Assembly (NCBI GenBank): GCA_965219405.1
Contig: OZ244736.1
Location: 930,001 to 994,000 of the forward strand
Direction of reading: 5' to 3'
Length of the DNA: 64,000 nt
Source: VXMO01 sp965219405
Lineage (GTDB): Bacteria; Chloroflexota; Dehalococcoidia; UBA6926
Shown here: piece by piece, positions 31,590-40,567 of the stretch
Layout of the letters: each line of letters opens with the position of its first letter
Position numbering within the stretch: position 1 is the first letter of the stretch
Notes under the pieces: generated by a model
Database searches by the model: none
What the model saw: the letters and a program-made list of their open reading frames with translations, nothing else
What the model was told of the DNA's origin: nothing
Position numbers and translations under genes: made by a program

Positions 31590-33659
31590 CTACAAGATCG
31601 GGCCGAATTCGAGGAACAAAGGAGCAAAGACGAGGGCGACGATGGACATCAGCTTGAGCAGGATGTTGAGGGACGGTCCGCTGGTGTCCTTGAATGGATC
31701 GCCGACGGTGTCGCCCACCACGGTCGCCTCATGGTGCGGCGTGCCCTTGCCGCCGAAGTTGCCCGTTTCGACGAACTTCTTTGCGTTGTCCCACGCGCCG
31801 CCCGCATTCGCCATCGTGACGGCGAGCATGAATCCGGCTGCGATGGAGCCGATGAGCAGTCCGCCAAGCGCCTCCTTGCCCAGGAATACGCCGATAAGGA
31901 CCGGGGCGACAACTGCCAGCACGCCCGGCACCACCATCTCTCGCAACGCGCCGCGGGTGCTGATGTCCACGCACTTGGCGTATTCCGGCTCAGCCGTGCC
32001 TTCCATGATCCCGGGAATCTCCCGGAACTGACGCCGCACCTCGTTCACCATCGCATTCGCGGCGCGGCCAACGGCGGCCATTGTGAACGCGGAGAACAGG
32101 AACGGAAGCATCGCGCCGATGAACAGCCCAACAAGCGTCTTGGAATCCAGCAGGCTGATGACGTTGAGATCCACGGCCTGCGCGTATGCGGCCATCAGGG
32201 CAAGCGCCGTCAGTGCGGCTGAGCCGATGGCGAAGCCCTTGCCCGTCGCGGCCGTCGTGTTGCCAAGCGAATCAAGCGCGTCTGTGCGTTCCCGCACCTC
32301 AGGATCGAGGTGAGACTGCTCGGCGATGCCTCCCGCGTTGTCCGCAACGGGGCCGTAGGCGTCTGTCGCCAGCGTGATACCCAGCGTTGACAGCATACCG
32401 ACGGCAGCGATGGCCACACCGTAGAACCCGAAGAGCTCAAATGAGACCCAGATGGCCGCGGCAACGACCAGCACCGGCACGACTGTGCTCTGCATCGCGG
32501 TCGCAAAGCCGCTGATGATCACCGTGGCCGGGCCGGTTTCGCCGGACTGGGAGATCTTCTTCGTGGGGCTGTAGTCGTAGGACGTGTAGTACTCGGTGAT
32601 GAGACCGATTATCACGCCGCCAATGAGGCCGACGAGCACCGCGCCGAACAACCGCAGGCCAACATCGGAAGCTGCGACAGTCTCTCCGGCAATTTCAACT
32701 TCAGAAAACTCAAGGACGTTGACGACGGCGAATGTCGCAATTGCGACGAGAATCGCGGAGGCAAAGATGCCGCGTCGTATCGACCACAAAAGGCTGCCGA
32801 ATGAGGCCTGCTCACCGGAGCGAACGAGGAACGTACCGATGATAGAGCTGACGATGCCAGCGCCTGCAATCGCCATCGGCAGGATCATGAAAGATGCGTC
32901 GTAGTCGGCGATGGCGTATGCCGTTGCGGCGATGGCCATGGCGGCGATGATTGAACCGACGTAGGACTCAAACAGATCCGCGCCCATGCCGGCTACGTCA
33001 CCGACGTTGTCGCCAACGTTGTCCGCGATGGTAGCGGGGTTGCGCGGGTCATCCTCCGGGATACCCTGCTCAACCTTGCCGACGAGATCCGCTCCAACGT
33101 CCGCCGCCTTCGTGTAGATGCCGCCGCCCACGCGGGCGAACAGCGCGATGGAGGACGCGCCGAAGCTGAATCCGGCAACCCACTTCATGATCTCTGCAGC
33201 ATCGATGTCCGGATAGATATTGGAATAGACGACATACATGAGGCCGACGCCGAGCAGTCCAAGCCCGACAACTGACATGCCCATCACCGCGCCGCTTGAG
33301 AATGCGACACGGAGCGCCGGGTTGAGCCCTGTCATGGCCGCCGCGGCCGTTCGCACGTTGGCCCGTGTGGCGACCAACATGCCAAGCGCGCCGGTCGCGG
33401 CTGAGACAAGCGCCCCAAGGACGTAGGCAACGGCCGTTCGCGGCTCGACAAGGACGGCGACGACAATCGTCACGACGACGACGAATACGGCGAGGTAGGT
33501 ATATTCACGGCGCAGGAACGCCATCGCGCCCTCTTGAATCGCGATCGCGATGCGCCGCATCGTCTCATTTCCCTGGTCCACCTGCATGACGCGGTAAGTC
33601 AGAATTCCGGCAAAGATCAGCGCCAAAAGCCCGGCACTAAGGGACGCGGCAACTGCCAT
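31590..33659 (-). CDS. hppA: Membrane-bound proton/sodium-translocating pyrophosphatase, K+-dependent type
   Basis: A 689-residue multi-spanning pump using pyrophosphate hydrolysis to move H+ or Na+ out of the cytoplasm. The catalytic DVGADLVGKVEQGIPEDDPR and the following TIADNVGDNVGDVAGMGADL are intact, as are the C-terminal Asp/Lys motifs (GDTVGDPFKDTSGPSLN). The diagnostic stretch GNTTAATGKGFAIGSAAL has Ala and Gly where K+-independent enzymes have Lys and Thr, placing it in the K+-dependent family, which includes Na+ pumps as well as H+ pumps. Sequence alone does not say which ion is moved. Upstream of gatB and secG, with its own promoter-hairpin leader. Confidence 0.96.
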   Translation of the reverse strand: MAVAASLSAGLLALIFAGILTYRVMQVDQGNETMRRIAIAIQEGAMAFLRREYTYLAVFVVVVTIVVAVLVEPRTAVAYVLGALVSAATGALGMLVATRANVRTAAAAMTGLNPALRVAFSSGAVMGMSVVGLGLLGVGLMYVVYSNIYPDIDAAEIMKWVAGFSFGASSIALFARVGGGIYTKAADVGADLVGKVEQGIPEDDPRNPATIADNVGDNVGDVAGMGADLFESYVGSIIAAMAIAATAYAIADYDASFMILPMAIAGAGIVSSIIGTFLVRSGEQASFGSLLWSIRRGIFASAILVAIATFAVVNVLEFSEVEIAGETVAASDVGLRLFGAVLVGLIGGVIIGLITEYYTSYDYSPTKKISQSGETGPATVIISGFATAMQSTVVPVLVVAAAIWVSFELFGFYGVAIAAVGMLSTLGITLATDAYGPVADNAGGIAEQSHLDPEVRERTDALDSLGNTTAATGKGFAIGSAALTALALMAAYAQAVDLNVISLLDSKTLVGLFIGAMLPFLFSAFTMAAVGRAANAMVNEVRRQFREIPGIMEGTAEPEYAKCVDISTRGALREMVVPGVLAVVAPVLIGVFLGKEALGGLLIGSIAAGFMLAVTMANAGGAWDNAKKFVETGNFGGKGTPHHEATVVGDTVGDPFKDTSGPSLNILLKLMSIVALVFAPLFLEFGPIL

Positions 33660-33690
33660 AATTCTCGGTTAGCCCTCCTACCCGTTTCGC

Positions 33691-33714
33691 AAAAAATGAC
33701 GGGACGAATCCCGT
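33691..33714 (-). terminator. Intrinsic terminator/leader hairpin between surE and hppA
   Basis: On the minus strand ACGGGA-TTCG-TCCCGT is followed, after CA, by six T. It would end the surE transcript. It also lies 32 bp before the hppA ATG, leaving no space for a promoter after it, so hppA transcription must pass through it. Confidence 0.75.
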
Positions 33715-33724
33715 CTCAGATAGG

Positions 33725-33754
33725 AAAGTAGCATTTGCTCCTCTATTCCGTCAA
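33725..33754 (-). promoter_or_regulatory. Candidate hppA promoter
   Basis: On the minus strand TTGACG (overlapping the surE stop codon) and TACTTT are 18 bp apart, just upstream of the terminator hairpin. If used, the hppA leader RNA would begin almost at the hairpin. The -10 match is modest. Confidence 0.35.
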
Positions 33755-34554
33755 TTGGGAACGCCCTCGCCAGTCAGCCCCTTAACTGCATCCCGTAGCC
33801 CGCCTAACTTCTCGATCGCACCGTATGCCGTTGCGTCCATCTGTACCGGGGTGATTGACACCTTTTTCTCGCGCAGCGCCCACACGTCCGTTCCTTCTTG
33901 TATGTCGACGCCTCGGCGAGATCGCGTCTGCCGCTCCACGCTGATCCAGTAGTAATCGCGCCGCCCATCGTTCCCGTGCGTGACATCGAAATTGACTGCG
34001 CGTGGGACGAGGTTCGTGATTTCGACGCCCTGCAATCTTTCCAGACCAAGGTTCGGCACCGTCACATTAAAGAGGATGCCTGCATAGCGTTCCGTATCGG
34101 CCAGGATCTGCTCTGCCAACACGCGCGCCACCGACGCCGCCGTCCGGTACCGCAGCCGCTTGCGCAGCGGCATGGAGATGGCCATTGCCGGAATGTTGCG
34201 GAAATGCGCGTGCAACGCCGCCCCCACCGTGCCGGAGAGGAACACGTCAGCGCCCAGGTTCGTCCCGTGGTTGATGCCGGAGATCACCAGGTCCGGCTTC
34301 TCCTCCGCCATGATGTGGCCGAGCGCGACGATCACGGCGTCACCCGGCGTCCCGTCCACGGAGTAGTGCCGCACGCCCCGCGTCCGCAGGCGACGCACCC
34401 GCACGGGTCGATGCAAGGTGAAACTCGCCCCCATCCCGCTCTGCTCACGGTCCGGCGCAACGACGGTGATCTCGCCCAGCCCTCGCAGCGACTTCACCAG
34501 CGCGAGGATGCCGGGGGCGTGTATTCCATCATCGTTCGTCAACAGCAATCGCAC
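33751..34554 (-). CDS. surE: 5'/3'-nucleotidase SurE
   Basis: A 267-residue metal-dependent nucleoside monophosphatase. The N-terminal LLTNDDGIHAPG holds the metal-binding Asp pair, VVAPDREQSGMGAS the conserved Ser/Gly loop, and SGINHGTNLGADVFLSGTVG the Asn-rich active site. Family members dephosphorylate 5'- and 3'-nucleotides, sometimes short polyphosphate, and are linked to stationary-phase survival. The length is normal. It is followed by a strong terminator before hppA. A palindrome lies upstream between it and the divergent GlcG/HbpS gene. Confidence 0.95.
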   Translation of the reverse strand: MRLLLTNDDGIHAPGILALVKSLRGLGEITVVAPDREQSGMGASFTLHRPVRVRRLRTRGVRHYSVDGTPGDAVIVALGHIMAEEKPDLVISGINHGTNLGADVFLSGTVGAALHAHFRNIPAMAISMPLRKRLRYRTAASVARVLAEQILADTERYAGILFNVTVPNLGLERLQGVEITNLVPRAVNFDVTHGNDGRRDYYWISVERQTRSRRGVDIQEGTDVWALREKKVSITPVQMDATAYGAIEKLGGLRDAVKGLTGEGVPN

Positions 34555-34578
34555 GCCGCAAGTCTACCCTCTTCGTCA

Positions 34579-34599
34579 TTCCCGTGCTTGACACGGGAA
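34579..34599. repeat. REP-like palindrome between surE and the GlcG/HbpS gene
   Basis: TTCCCGTG-CTTGA-CACGGGAA is a perfect 8-bp inverted repeat flanked by TCA on the left and CCCAAC on the right, resembling the dispersed 'TCATTCCCG...CGGGAA' repetitive palindromes of many genomes. It lies between two divergent starts, not behind a gene, so it is more likely a dispersed repeat or operator than a terminator. Only one copy was noticed in the window. Confidence 0.45.
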
Positions 34600-34696
34600 C
34601 CCAACTCCGCCTACCTGTCCCGAATCTTAACCTCGCCCCTGCGCTACGATGAACTCGTACCACACGACGCGAAAGCAAACGGAAGGGGAAACGAAA

Positions 34697-35098
34697 ATGG
34701 CACGCTCAATCACACTGGATGAGGCGAACAGGGTCATCGAGGCCGCGATTGCCAAGGCAAACGAGCAGGAGACGAAGATGAGCATCGCCGTCGTTGACGG
34801 GGGTGGCAGGCTCGTCTCATTCGCGAGGATGGACGATGCGATCTGGGCGGGCGTCTACGGCTCACACGGCAAGGCGATTGCATCCGCAGCGTTCAAGCGG
34901 CCCAGCGGCTTCTTCCAGGACATGGCGGACAGGCCGATCTTCCAGGGCATCAAGGCTGGCGAGGGCGACCACATGATTCTAAGCCAGGGCGCAGTGCCGA
35001 TCGAGAAGGACGGTGAAGTCATCGGCGCAGTAGGAGTAGGCGGCGGCACCGGCCAACAAGACGAAGACTGCGCGGCGGCGGGGGCGGCGGCGGTGTAG
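34697..35098 (+). CDS. GlcG/HbpS family heme-binding-like protein (DUF336)
   Basis: A small cytoplasmic-type protein of 133 residues from the ATG at 34697, preceded by GGAAGGGGAAACGAAA. The alternating helix-strand pattern with MSIAVVDGGGRLVSFARMDDA, the SHGKAIASA helix and the Gly-rich C-terminal VIGAVGVGGGTGQQDEDCA are diagnostic for GlcG/HbpS. HbpS-type members bind haem or cobalamin, or act in redox sensing; GlcG's role in glycolate operons is unclear. No signal peptide is seen. It stands alone; the specific ligand is unknown. Confidence 0.85.
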   Translation: MARSITLDEANRVIEAAIAKANEQETKMSIAVVDGGGRLVSFARMDDAIWAGVYGSHGKAIASAAFKRPSGFFQDMADRPIFQGIKAGEGDHMILSQGAVPIEKDGEVIGAVGVGGGTGQQDEDCAAAGAAAV

Positions 35099-35223
35099 AG
35101 GGAAGAATTGATCCATTTATAGAGGATCTGGGAAATTACGACAGAAACCTCTGAATTGTAAGTAGTTCCTATATCTAAAGGCTCCAAACTACTTCCATAT
35201 CGAGAAGAGAAAAGGATATTGGC

Positions 35224-35691
35224 ATGACTAACGAACAGCAGCAGCAACCCTTCCCCACGCTTTCCGTTTATATCAACTTTGAGGGGAACTGCCTGGAGGC
35301 GTTTGAGGCGTATCGAGGCATCTTTGGTGGGGAGTTTTCGAATGTCATGACGTTCGCGGACTTGCCGCCCTCCGATGAAATGCCGCCCATGCCGGACGGG
35401 TGGGACGACAAGGTCATGCACGTGGCCCTGCCCATCGGTGACAGCATCCTCATGGGCAGCGACATGCCGCCCGGCTTCGGCCCGCCTCTCACCGTCGGCA
35501 CCAACTACTCCGTCAGCTATGCCGCACCCTCCCGCGAGGACGTAGACCGCGTCTTTGGCGCGCTTGCGGACGGCGGAGAGGTCACCATGGAACTCCAGGA
35601 CATGTTCTGGGGCGACTACTTCGGCTCTTGCACGGATCGCTTCGGCATCAACTGGCAGGTCCACTACGCAGCCGAGGGCGGAATGGCGTAG
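35224..35691 (+). CDS. PhnB/VOC-fold (glyoxalase-like) protein
   Basis: A 155-residue vicinal-oxygen-chelate fold protein of the PhnB/3-demethylubiquinone-methyltransferase-like group, with the typical YINFEGNCLEAFEAYRGIFG start, a VMHVALPIGDSILMGSD strand pair, and the late FWGDYFGSCTDRFGINWQV. Members include antibiotic-resistance and unknown-function proteins; this one cannot be given a reaction. The upstream 125 bp are AT-rich, with AGGA a few bases before the ATG. A single-gene unit. Confidence 0.82.
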   Translation: MTNEQQQQPFPTLSVYINFEGNCLEAFEAYRGIFGGEFSNVMTFADLPPSDEMPPMPDGWDDKVMHVALPIGDSILMGSDMPPGFGPPLTVGTNYSVSYAAPSREDVDRVFGALADGGEVTMELQDMFWGDYFGSCTDRFGINWQVHYAAEGGMA

Positions 35692-35813
35692 GGAAGCCTC
35701 GCGCCATCTGCGATAGAATGAGCGCGGGTTGGCGATACGTGACCACGGGCTAAGAGAAACGCGCCGCATCCGGAGGGCAGCCCGGAGTCACGTCTCGCCG
35801 GGGGGCGCATCGA

Positions 35814-37454
35814 ATGGAACTGCACGAAGCCCTATTGGCGCTTGGGCTGCTGATTGTCCTCGCCAAACTCCTTGAGGGCGTCTTCAAGCGTTTCGGCCTG
35901 AATGCCATCATTGCTTATGCCACAGCCGGGGTCATCCTTGGCCCAGTCCTGGGAATCGTGGAAGCGGGCCGTGAGATGGAGATCATTCTCAGCATCGGAA
36001 TCTTCATCTTCTTCTTCCTCATCGGCATTGAAGAGCTGGACATCAGGGGCTTCATCGCCTCCGTCCGCGGTCGCCTCTTTCTCGCCGCCTCGTTATCGGT
36101 TGCCATCTCGTTGCTGATTTCCCTGGCGGTCACGTCCGATTTCCTGTTTGATCTGGGATTGGACCTGGAATTTGAACAGGCGCTGGGACTCGCCGGGGTG
36201 CTGTCATTGTCCAGCCTGGGGTTAGTCGCGAAAGTGCTTGTGGACGAGGGGCGACTGAAGGAGCCGGTGGGCGTCCAGATATTCACCGCGGTGGTCATCG
36301 CCGAGCTGATCGCGCTGTTTGTTGTTGGATTCGCGATCAGTGAACAATTCTTCGCAGGCGAATCCGATGAATCCCTGAATCCCATCAGCGCCCTTGTCAT
36401 CATCGGGCAGATTCTGGGATTCGCTGCCGTGACGTGGCTGTTTTCCACCAAGGTGCTTCCATGGATCATTGTCGGCCTGCATCGTTTCCTGCGCGTGCCG
36501 CAGTTGTCCTTCGGAGTGCTCCTCGGCGGGCTCTTCCTTGTTGTTGTGGGCGCGGAGGGCGTTGGATTGCATGGCTCGCTCGGAGCGCTGCTCTTTGGCG
36601 CGGCCCTCTCTATGCTTCCCTACCAGGTCCGGCGGGACATCATGCCCGGCATTAGAAGCTCCGCAGAGGGATTCTTTGTCCCGCTCTTCTTTGCCTCGGC
36701 AGGATTGCATATGAGCATGGCTTTCCTTGATCTGCCAATCGTGACCATCGCAGCGCTGGTCCTGGTCCCGCTGGCCGGAAAATTCGCAGGAGCCTTCCTG
36801 AGCACCTACATCGTGCGGCTTGAAGCGCCATTCGCCATTTCAGCCGGCCTGATGGCCAAGGGTGTGGCGGAGATTGCGCTGCTGTTGCTGCTGTTCCGGA
36901 CGGGCGGCATCGACGAGGCAGTGTTCTCCCTGCTTGTGGTCGTTATGCTTGGGTACATGCTCCTCTCGCCGTTCGGCATCAGCTTCGCCCTGAACAGGCT
37001 CAAGCATTCTGATGAGGTGGCGGGCACGGGCAAAGTACCGCCGTCGCTGGTCCCCTTCGCGCTGGACGGGATTAAGGTGGGGGACATACTGGATCGTTCC
37101 CGGAACTACGCGGAACAATCGACTACCGTAAAGGCGTTCACAGAGTTCTGGTTGCTGCCGGAACAACACGACTACGTGATTGTCGATAAGGGGAAACTGG
37201 CCGGAATTGTGTCGCTGAGTATGCTGCGTTATCTTCCTCACGCCGACTGGGATGACACGCCGGTGAGCCGAGTGTTGCGCGAGAACACCCCATCTGTAGG
37301 CGAGGAAGAACTGATTGAGGACGCCCTGCAGCAGATGATCGATAATTCTCTGACGGTGCTTCCCGTCAAAGATGAATCCTCGGATGAATTCATCGGCTCG
37401 ATTTCCAGCAGTGAAGTGCTGGAGCTGATCACAATGACTGCCCGGGGGCACTAG
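35814..37454 (+). CDS. Kef/CPA2-type monovalent cation:proton antiporter with tandem CBS domains
   Basis: A 546-residue membrane transporter. Residues 1-385 contain about 12 hydrophobic segments of the CPA2 exchanger fold (GLNAIIAYATAGVILGPVLG near the N-terminus). Residues about 410-546 form two CBS motifs (KVGDILDRSRNYAEQSTTVK ... GIVSLSML; SVGEEELIEDALQQMIDNSL ... GSISSSEVLEL) instead of the TrkA-N/RCK domain of KefB/C, suggesting control by adenine nucleotides or ionic strength. It exchanges K+ or Na+ for H+; which ion is not readable. A Na+- or H+-pumping pyrophosphatase is encoded 2 kb away, so the two may share an ion cycle, but they are not one operon. Confidence 0.88.
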   Translation: MELHEALLALGLLIVLAKLLEGVFKRFGLNAIIAYATAGVILGPVLGIVEAGREMEIILSIGIFIFFFLIGIEELDIRGFIASVRGRLFLAASLSVAISLLISLAVTSDFLFDLGLDLEFEQALGLAGVLSLSSLGLVAKVLVDEGRLKEPVGVQIFTAVVIAELIALFVVGFAISEQFFAGESDESLNPISALVIIGQILGFAAVTWLFSTKVLPWIIVGLHRFLRVPQLSFGVLLGGLFLVVVGAEGVGLHGSLGALLFGAALSMLPYQVRRDIMPGIRSSAEGFFVPLFFASAGLHMSMAFLDLPIVTIAALVLVPLAGKFAGAFLSTYIVRLEAPFAISAGLMAKGVAEIALLLLLFRTGGIDEAVFSLLVVVMLGYMLLSPFGISFALNRLKHSDEVAGTGKVPPSLVPFALDGIKVGDILDRSRNYAEQSTTVKAFTEFWLLPEQHDYVIVDKGKLAGIVSLSMLRYLPHADWDDTPVSRVLRENTPSVGEEELIEDALQQMIDNSLTVLPVKDESSDEFIGSISSSEVLELITMTARGH

Positions 37455-37599
37455 GCTTCACACTCTCTCCAACGCGGGGTGATTGAGGGCAAAAAATACG
37501 CTAACGAATTCGTATACGTGCTTGCCAAGCTGCGTAGCGCGATGGTAACGTGTGCGCATAGCGACAGGGCAGGAGGCTTTGGCCCCGTGAGGTGGACGT

Positions 37600-38757
37600 A
37601 TGAGTCTTCGTGGTGAAGCAGCGATCATCGGAATCGGCGAGTTGCCGACAACCCGCTCCACGTTCGGTCGCTCAATGGTTGGACTCATGGGTGACGTGGC
37701 CCGCATCGCTATCCATGACGCCCATTTGCGCTTCACGGATATAGACGGACTTGTTACGGAGGGCGGGACTGTGTCCCCGGCCTTTGCGTCCGAGTACCTC
37801 GGCATCAGCCCACGATTCGCGACCGGCGCAAGCATGATGGGAGCCAGCGGGGCTACGGGCGTCACACTCGCCTCTATGGCTGTTCAAAACGGCCTCGCCA
37901 ATTATGTGCTCGTCGTAATCGCCACGGCGCGCAACCCCAGCATCCCACCGGAGGGCGGCGGGCCTCCCAGCGCGAGATCGGAGTTTGAAGAACCGTACGG
38001 CATGTCTGCCGGCGCGAATACCGGCTACGGCATGATGTATGTACGTCACATGGAAGAGTACGGCACTACTGAAGAGCAGATGGCCCACATGGCCGTCAAC
38101 GAGCGATTTAACACACTCGAGAACCCCAACTCCGTTTTCCAGGGGCAGCCCATCACACATGAAGATGTGATGAATTCCCGCTTTATCAACTACCCCATCA
38201 AACTGCTTGAAACCGTGATGCCGTGCGCCGGCGCGGCGGCTGTCGTGGTGACGAGCGCGGAGCGTGCCAGGTACAGCCTAAACCGGCCGGTGTACGTGCT
38301 TGGCGCAGGCGTCGCGACCGATCCGCTGATGGGGTGGGTGCGTGACAAGCTGACGGAGACACCCGTCGCGCGGTCCGCCCCAACGGCGATCACGATGTCC
38401 GGTTATACGCCGCGCGATATGCAGTTCGCCCAATTCTATGATTGATACACCATTCTCCATGCCGTGTGCCTGGAAGATGCGGGACTGATTCCCAAGGGCG
38501 AAGTGGGACCCTTCTTTGAATCGACGGATACACGCTACAACGGCGAGTTCCCAATCAATACTGACGGCGGCCAACTCTCTAGCGGGCAACCGGGCCTTGC
38601 CGGCGGGTTCCGCCACGTTGTTGAGGGTGCGCGCCAGATTATGGGCAAGGCAGGTGTTCGTCAGATTGCCCGCAATGACCTCGGTCTGGTGAATGGTTGA
38701 GGCGGCACCGCGAGCACCATGTGCACGCTGGTTCTCGGGTCCGAGAATGCACTCTAG
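37600..38757 (+). pseudogene. Thiolase-like protein (SCP2/Ltp type) with two in-frame TGA codons
   Basis: A thiolase-fold gene of 386 codons, exactly as long as its tandem paralogue at 39360-40517 and alignable with it without gaps, but with TGA at codon 282 (38443-38445) and codon 367 (38698-38700) before the TAG at 38755. The paralogue has Ala (FYDAYT) and Asn (NGNGG) there. Codon 282 lines up with the Cys of the HDCF motif of SCP2-type thiolases. No frameshift or deletion is visible. It may be a young pseudogene, a recoded (selenocysteine or other) gene, or carry assembly errors. TGA serves as a normal stop elsewhere in the window (ispD, ispF). AGGTGG precedes the start. A DUF35 gene follows 43 bp on. 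Confidence 0.8.
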
Positions 38758-38800
38758 AGAAAAGAGCCGGGTGAAGGCCGCCGCTGGGAGTTAGACAGCC

Positions 38801-39319
38801 ATGACGAGCGAATACAGAAGACCGGTGCCACGTCCCACCATGAATCCGGAGTTGACCGCCCGGTTCTGGGCGGGAACGAAGCGTCATGAACTCTGGCTCC
38901 AGAACTGCAAGCGCTGCAGCAATTTCATCTTCTATCCGCGTGAGGCGTGTCCCACATGTTGGGGTCATGGCGATGACCTGGTCTGGACGAAAGCAAGCGG
39001 GAAAGGCCGCATCCACTCGTACACCACGGTCTATCAGCCCGCTGTCCCCACCTTCGGTGAATTCATGCCCATGGCACAGGTCCTTATCGAACTTGATGAG
39101 GGCGTTCGAATGGTCGGGAACATAGTCGATGTCACATCTGAGGAATTCCGTGCGGATCCTGCGCTGCTCCCGGTGAATCAGCGTGTCGAGGCGGTCTTTG
39201 AGGACGTTACGCCCGAGTGGACACTCGTCAAGTGGCGGCGGGTCGAAGAGGAACCGGTGCCGGGATCCGATTCAGAGCCGGCCGAGAATCCATGGGCGAA
39301 CGACCCCAGGTATAACTGA
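38801..39319 (+). CDS. DUF35 zinc-ribbon/OB-fold protein, first copy
   Basis: A 172-residue acyl-CoA-binding-type OB protein (DUF35/ChsH2-C family). The rubredoxin-like zinc ribbon is complete (CKRCSNFIFYPREACPTC), followed by the OB-fold part with GKGRIHSYTTVYQP and a ring of beta strands. Such proteins pair with thiolase-like enzymes, often as obligate subunits; ChsH2-DUF35 with Ltp2 cleaves steroid side chains by retro-aldol reaction. It sits between the two thiolase genes and could serve either. It remains intact although its nearest thiolase partner carries stop codons. Confidence 0.88.
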   Translation: MTSEYRRPVPRPTMNPELTARFWAGTKRHELWLQNCKRCSNFIFYPREACPTCWGHGDDLVWTKASGKGRIHSYTTVYQPAVPTFGEFMPMAQVLIELDEGVRMVGNIVDVTSEEFRADPALLPVNQRVEAVFEDVTPEWTLVKWRRVEEEPVPGSDSEPAENPWANDPRYN

Positions 39320-39359
39320 TCTCATCAGTGAGACGGACACCAAACAGGAGGGCAGAGAC

Positions 39360-40517
39360 GTGAGTTTCCGAGGAGAGGCCGCAATTATCGGTATCGGCGA
39401 ACTCCCGTCACGCCGAACGATTCCCGGCATGAGCGTGGGCGGTCTCATGGCGCAGGCCGCTCGACTCGCCATCGAAGATGCGCACATCTCAAAGGATGAC
39501 ATAGACGGGCTGGTTACTGAGGGAGGCGCAATCTTTCCCGGATTCGCGTCGGAATACCTTGGAATCCGCCCGCGATTCGGCACCGGCACCTCCATGATGG
39601 GCGCCAGCGGCGCGACCGCTGTCATGCTTGCCTCTATGGCCGTCCAGAACGGCCTCGCCAACTACGTCCTCGTCGTTATGGCACAGGCACGTAATCCTGC
39701 AATCCCCGATGAGCCCGAGGGGTCCCACGGCCCCGCGTCCGAGTTTGATTTCCCGTATGGTCCCGCCGCTGGCGCGAATTCCGGCTACGCGCAGGTCTAC
39801 AAGCGCCACATGGATCGCTACGGCACAACGCAAGAGCAGTTGGCGCACGTTGCAGTGAATGAACGCGCCAACGCTCAGGGCAATGAGAACGCCGTGTTCA
39901 ACGGCCAGCCGATTACGCATGATGAGGTTATCAGCTCCCGCTACGTGAATTATCCGCTGCGTCTGCTGGAATGTGTGATGCCGTGCGCCGGCGCGGCGGC
40001 CGTTATTGTCACGACCGCTGAGCGGGCCAAGGCCGGCCTGAACAAGCCCGCCTACATGCTTGGTGGCGCCACGGCGGTGGACGGCTTAAGCGGGATGATG
40101 CGGCCGGAGCTCACCACCACACCGGTTGCGCGCTCTGCGCCAACCGCGTTCGCCATGTCCGGTTACGCCCCGAGTGACATCCAGTTCGCTCAATTCTATG
40201 ATGCATACACGATTATCCATGCCGTTTCCCTGGAAGACGCAGGAATCGTGCCGAAGGGCGAGATTGGGCCGTTCTTTGCGGAGACTGATACCACCTACAA
40301 CGGGACGTTCCCAATCAATACCGACGGCGGCCAGTTGTCCGGCGGACAACCTGGTTCGGCGGGTGGTCTCCGCCATGTCGTTGAGGCAGCCCGCCAGATC
40401 ATGGGCAAGGCGGGTGTGAGACAGATCGAGCGCAATGACCTGGGCCTCGTAAATGGCAACGGTGGCATGGCGAGCGTCATGTGCACGCTGGTTCTCGGGT
40501 CCGAGAACACACTCTAG
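39360..40517 (+). CDS. Thiolase-like protein (SCP2/Ltp type), intact copy
   Basis: A 385-residue thiolase-superfamily protein starting at GTG 39360, preceded by AGGAGGG. Features are GEAAIIGIGELPSR, the central GASGATAVMLASMAVQNGLA, VMPCAGAAAVIV, and the C-terminal FYDAYTIIHAVSLEDAG and NGNGGMASVMCTL. It belongs to the SCPx/Ltp branch rather than to classical acetyl-CoA acetyltransferases; the canonical GGHPxGxxG loop is absent. These enzymes pair with DUF35 proteins and can act as thiolases or aldolases on acyl-CoAs. Flanked by DUF35 genes on both sides; the second pair is a diverged tandem duplicate of the first. Confidence 0.88.
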   Translation: MSFRGEAAIIGIGELPSRRTIPGMSVGGLMAQAARLAIEDAHISKDDIDGLVTEGGAIFPGFASEYLGIRPRFGTGTSMMGASGATAVMLASMAVQNGLANYVLVVMAQARNPAIPDEPEGSHGPASEFDFPYGPAAGANSGYAQVYKRHMDRYGTTQEQLAHVAVNERANAQGNENAVFNGQPITHDEVISSRYVNYPLRLLECVMPCAGAAAVIVTTAERAKAGLNKPAYMLGGATAVDGLSGMMRPELTTTPVARSAPTAFAMSGYAPSDIQFAQFYDAYTIIHAVSLEDAGIVPKGEIGPFFAETDTTYNGTFPINTDGGQLSGGQPGSAGGLRHVVEAARQIMGKAGVRQIERNDLGLVNGNGGMASVMCTLVLGSENTL

Positions 40518-40567
40518 AGACAAGAAGAGAAACGTCAAGGCGAGATTCGCTGAGGGGACGCAGAGTC

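Noticed and set aside
37600..38757. TGA as a sense codon in the whole genome
   Set aside because: TGA is the stop of ispD, ispF, gltB-flanking and other genes whose ends fit their families, so a global reassignment is ruled out; only local recoding remains possible.
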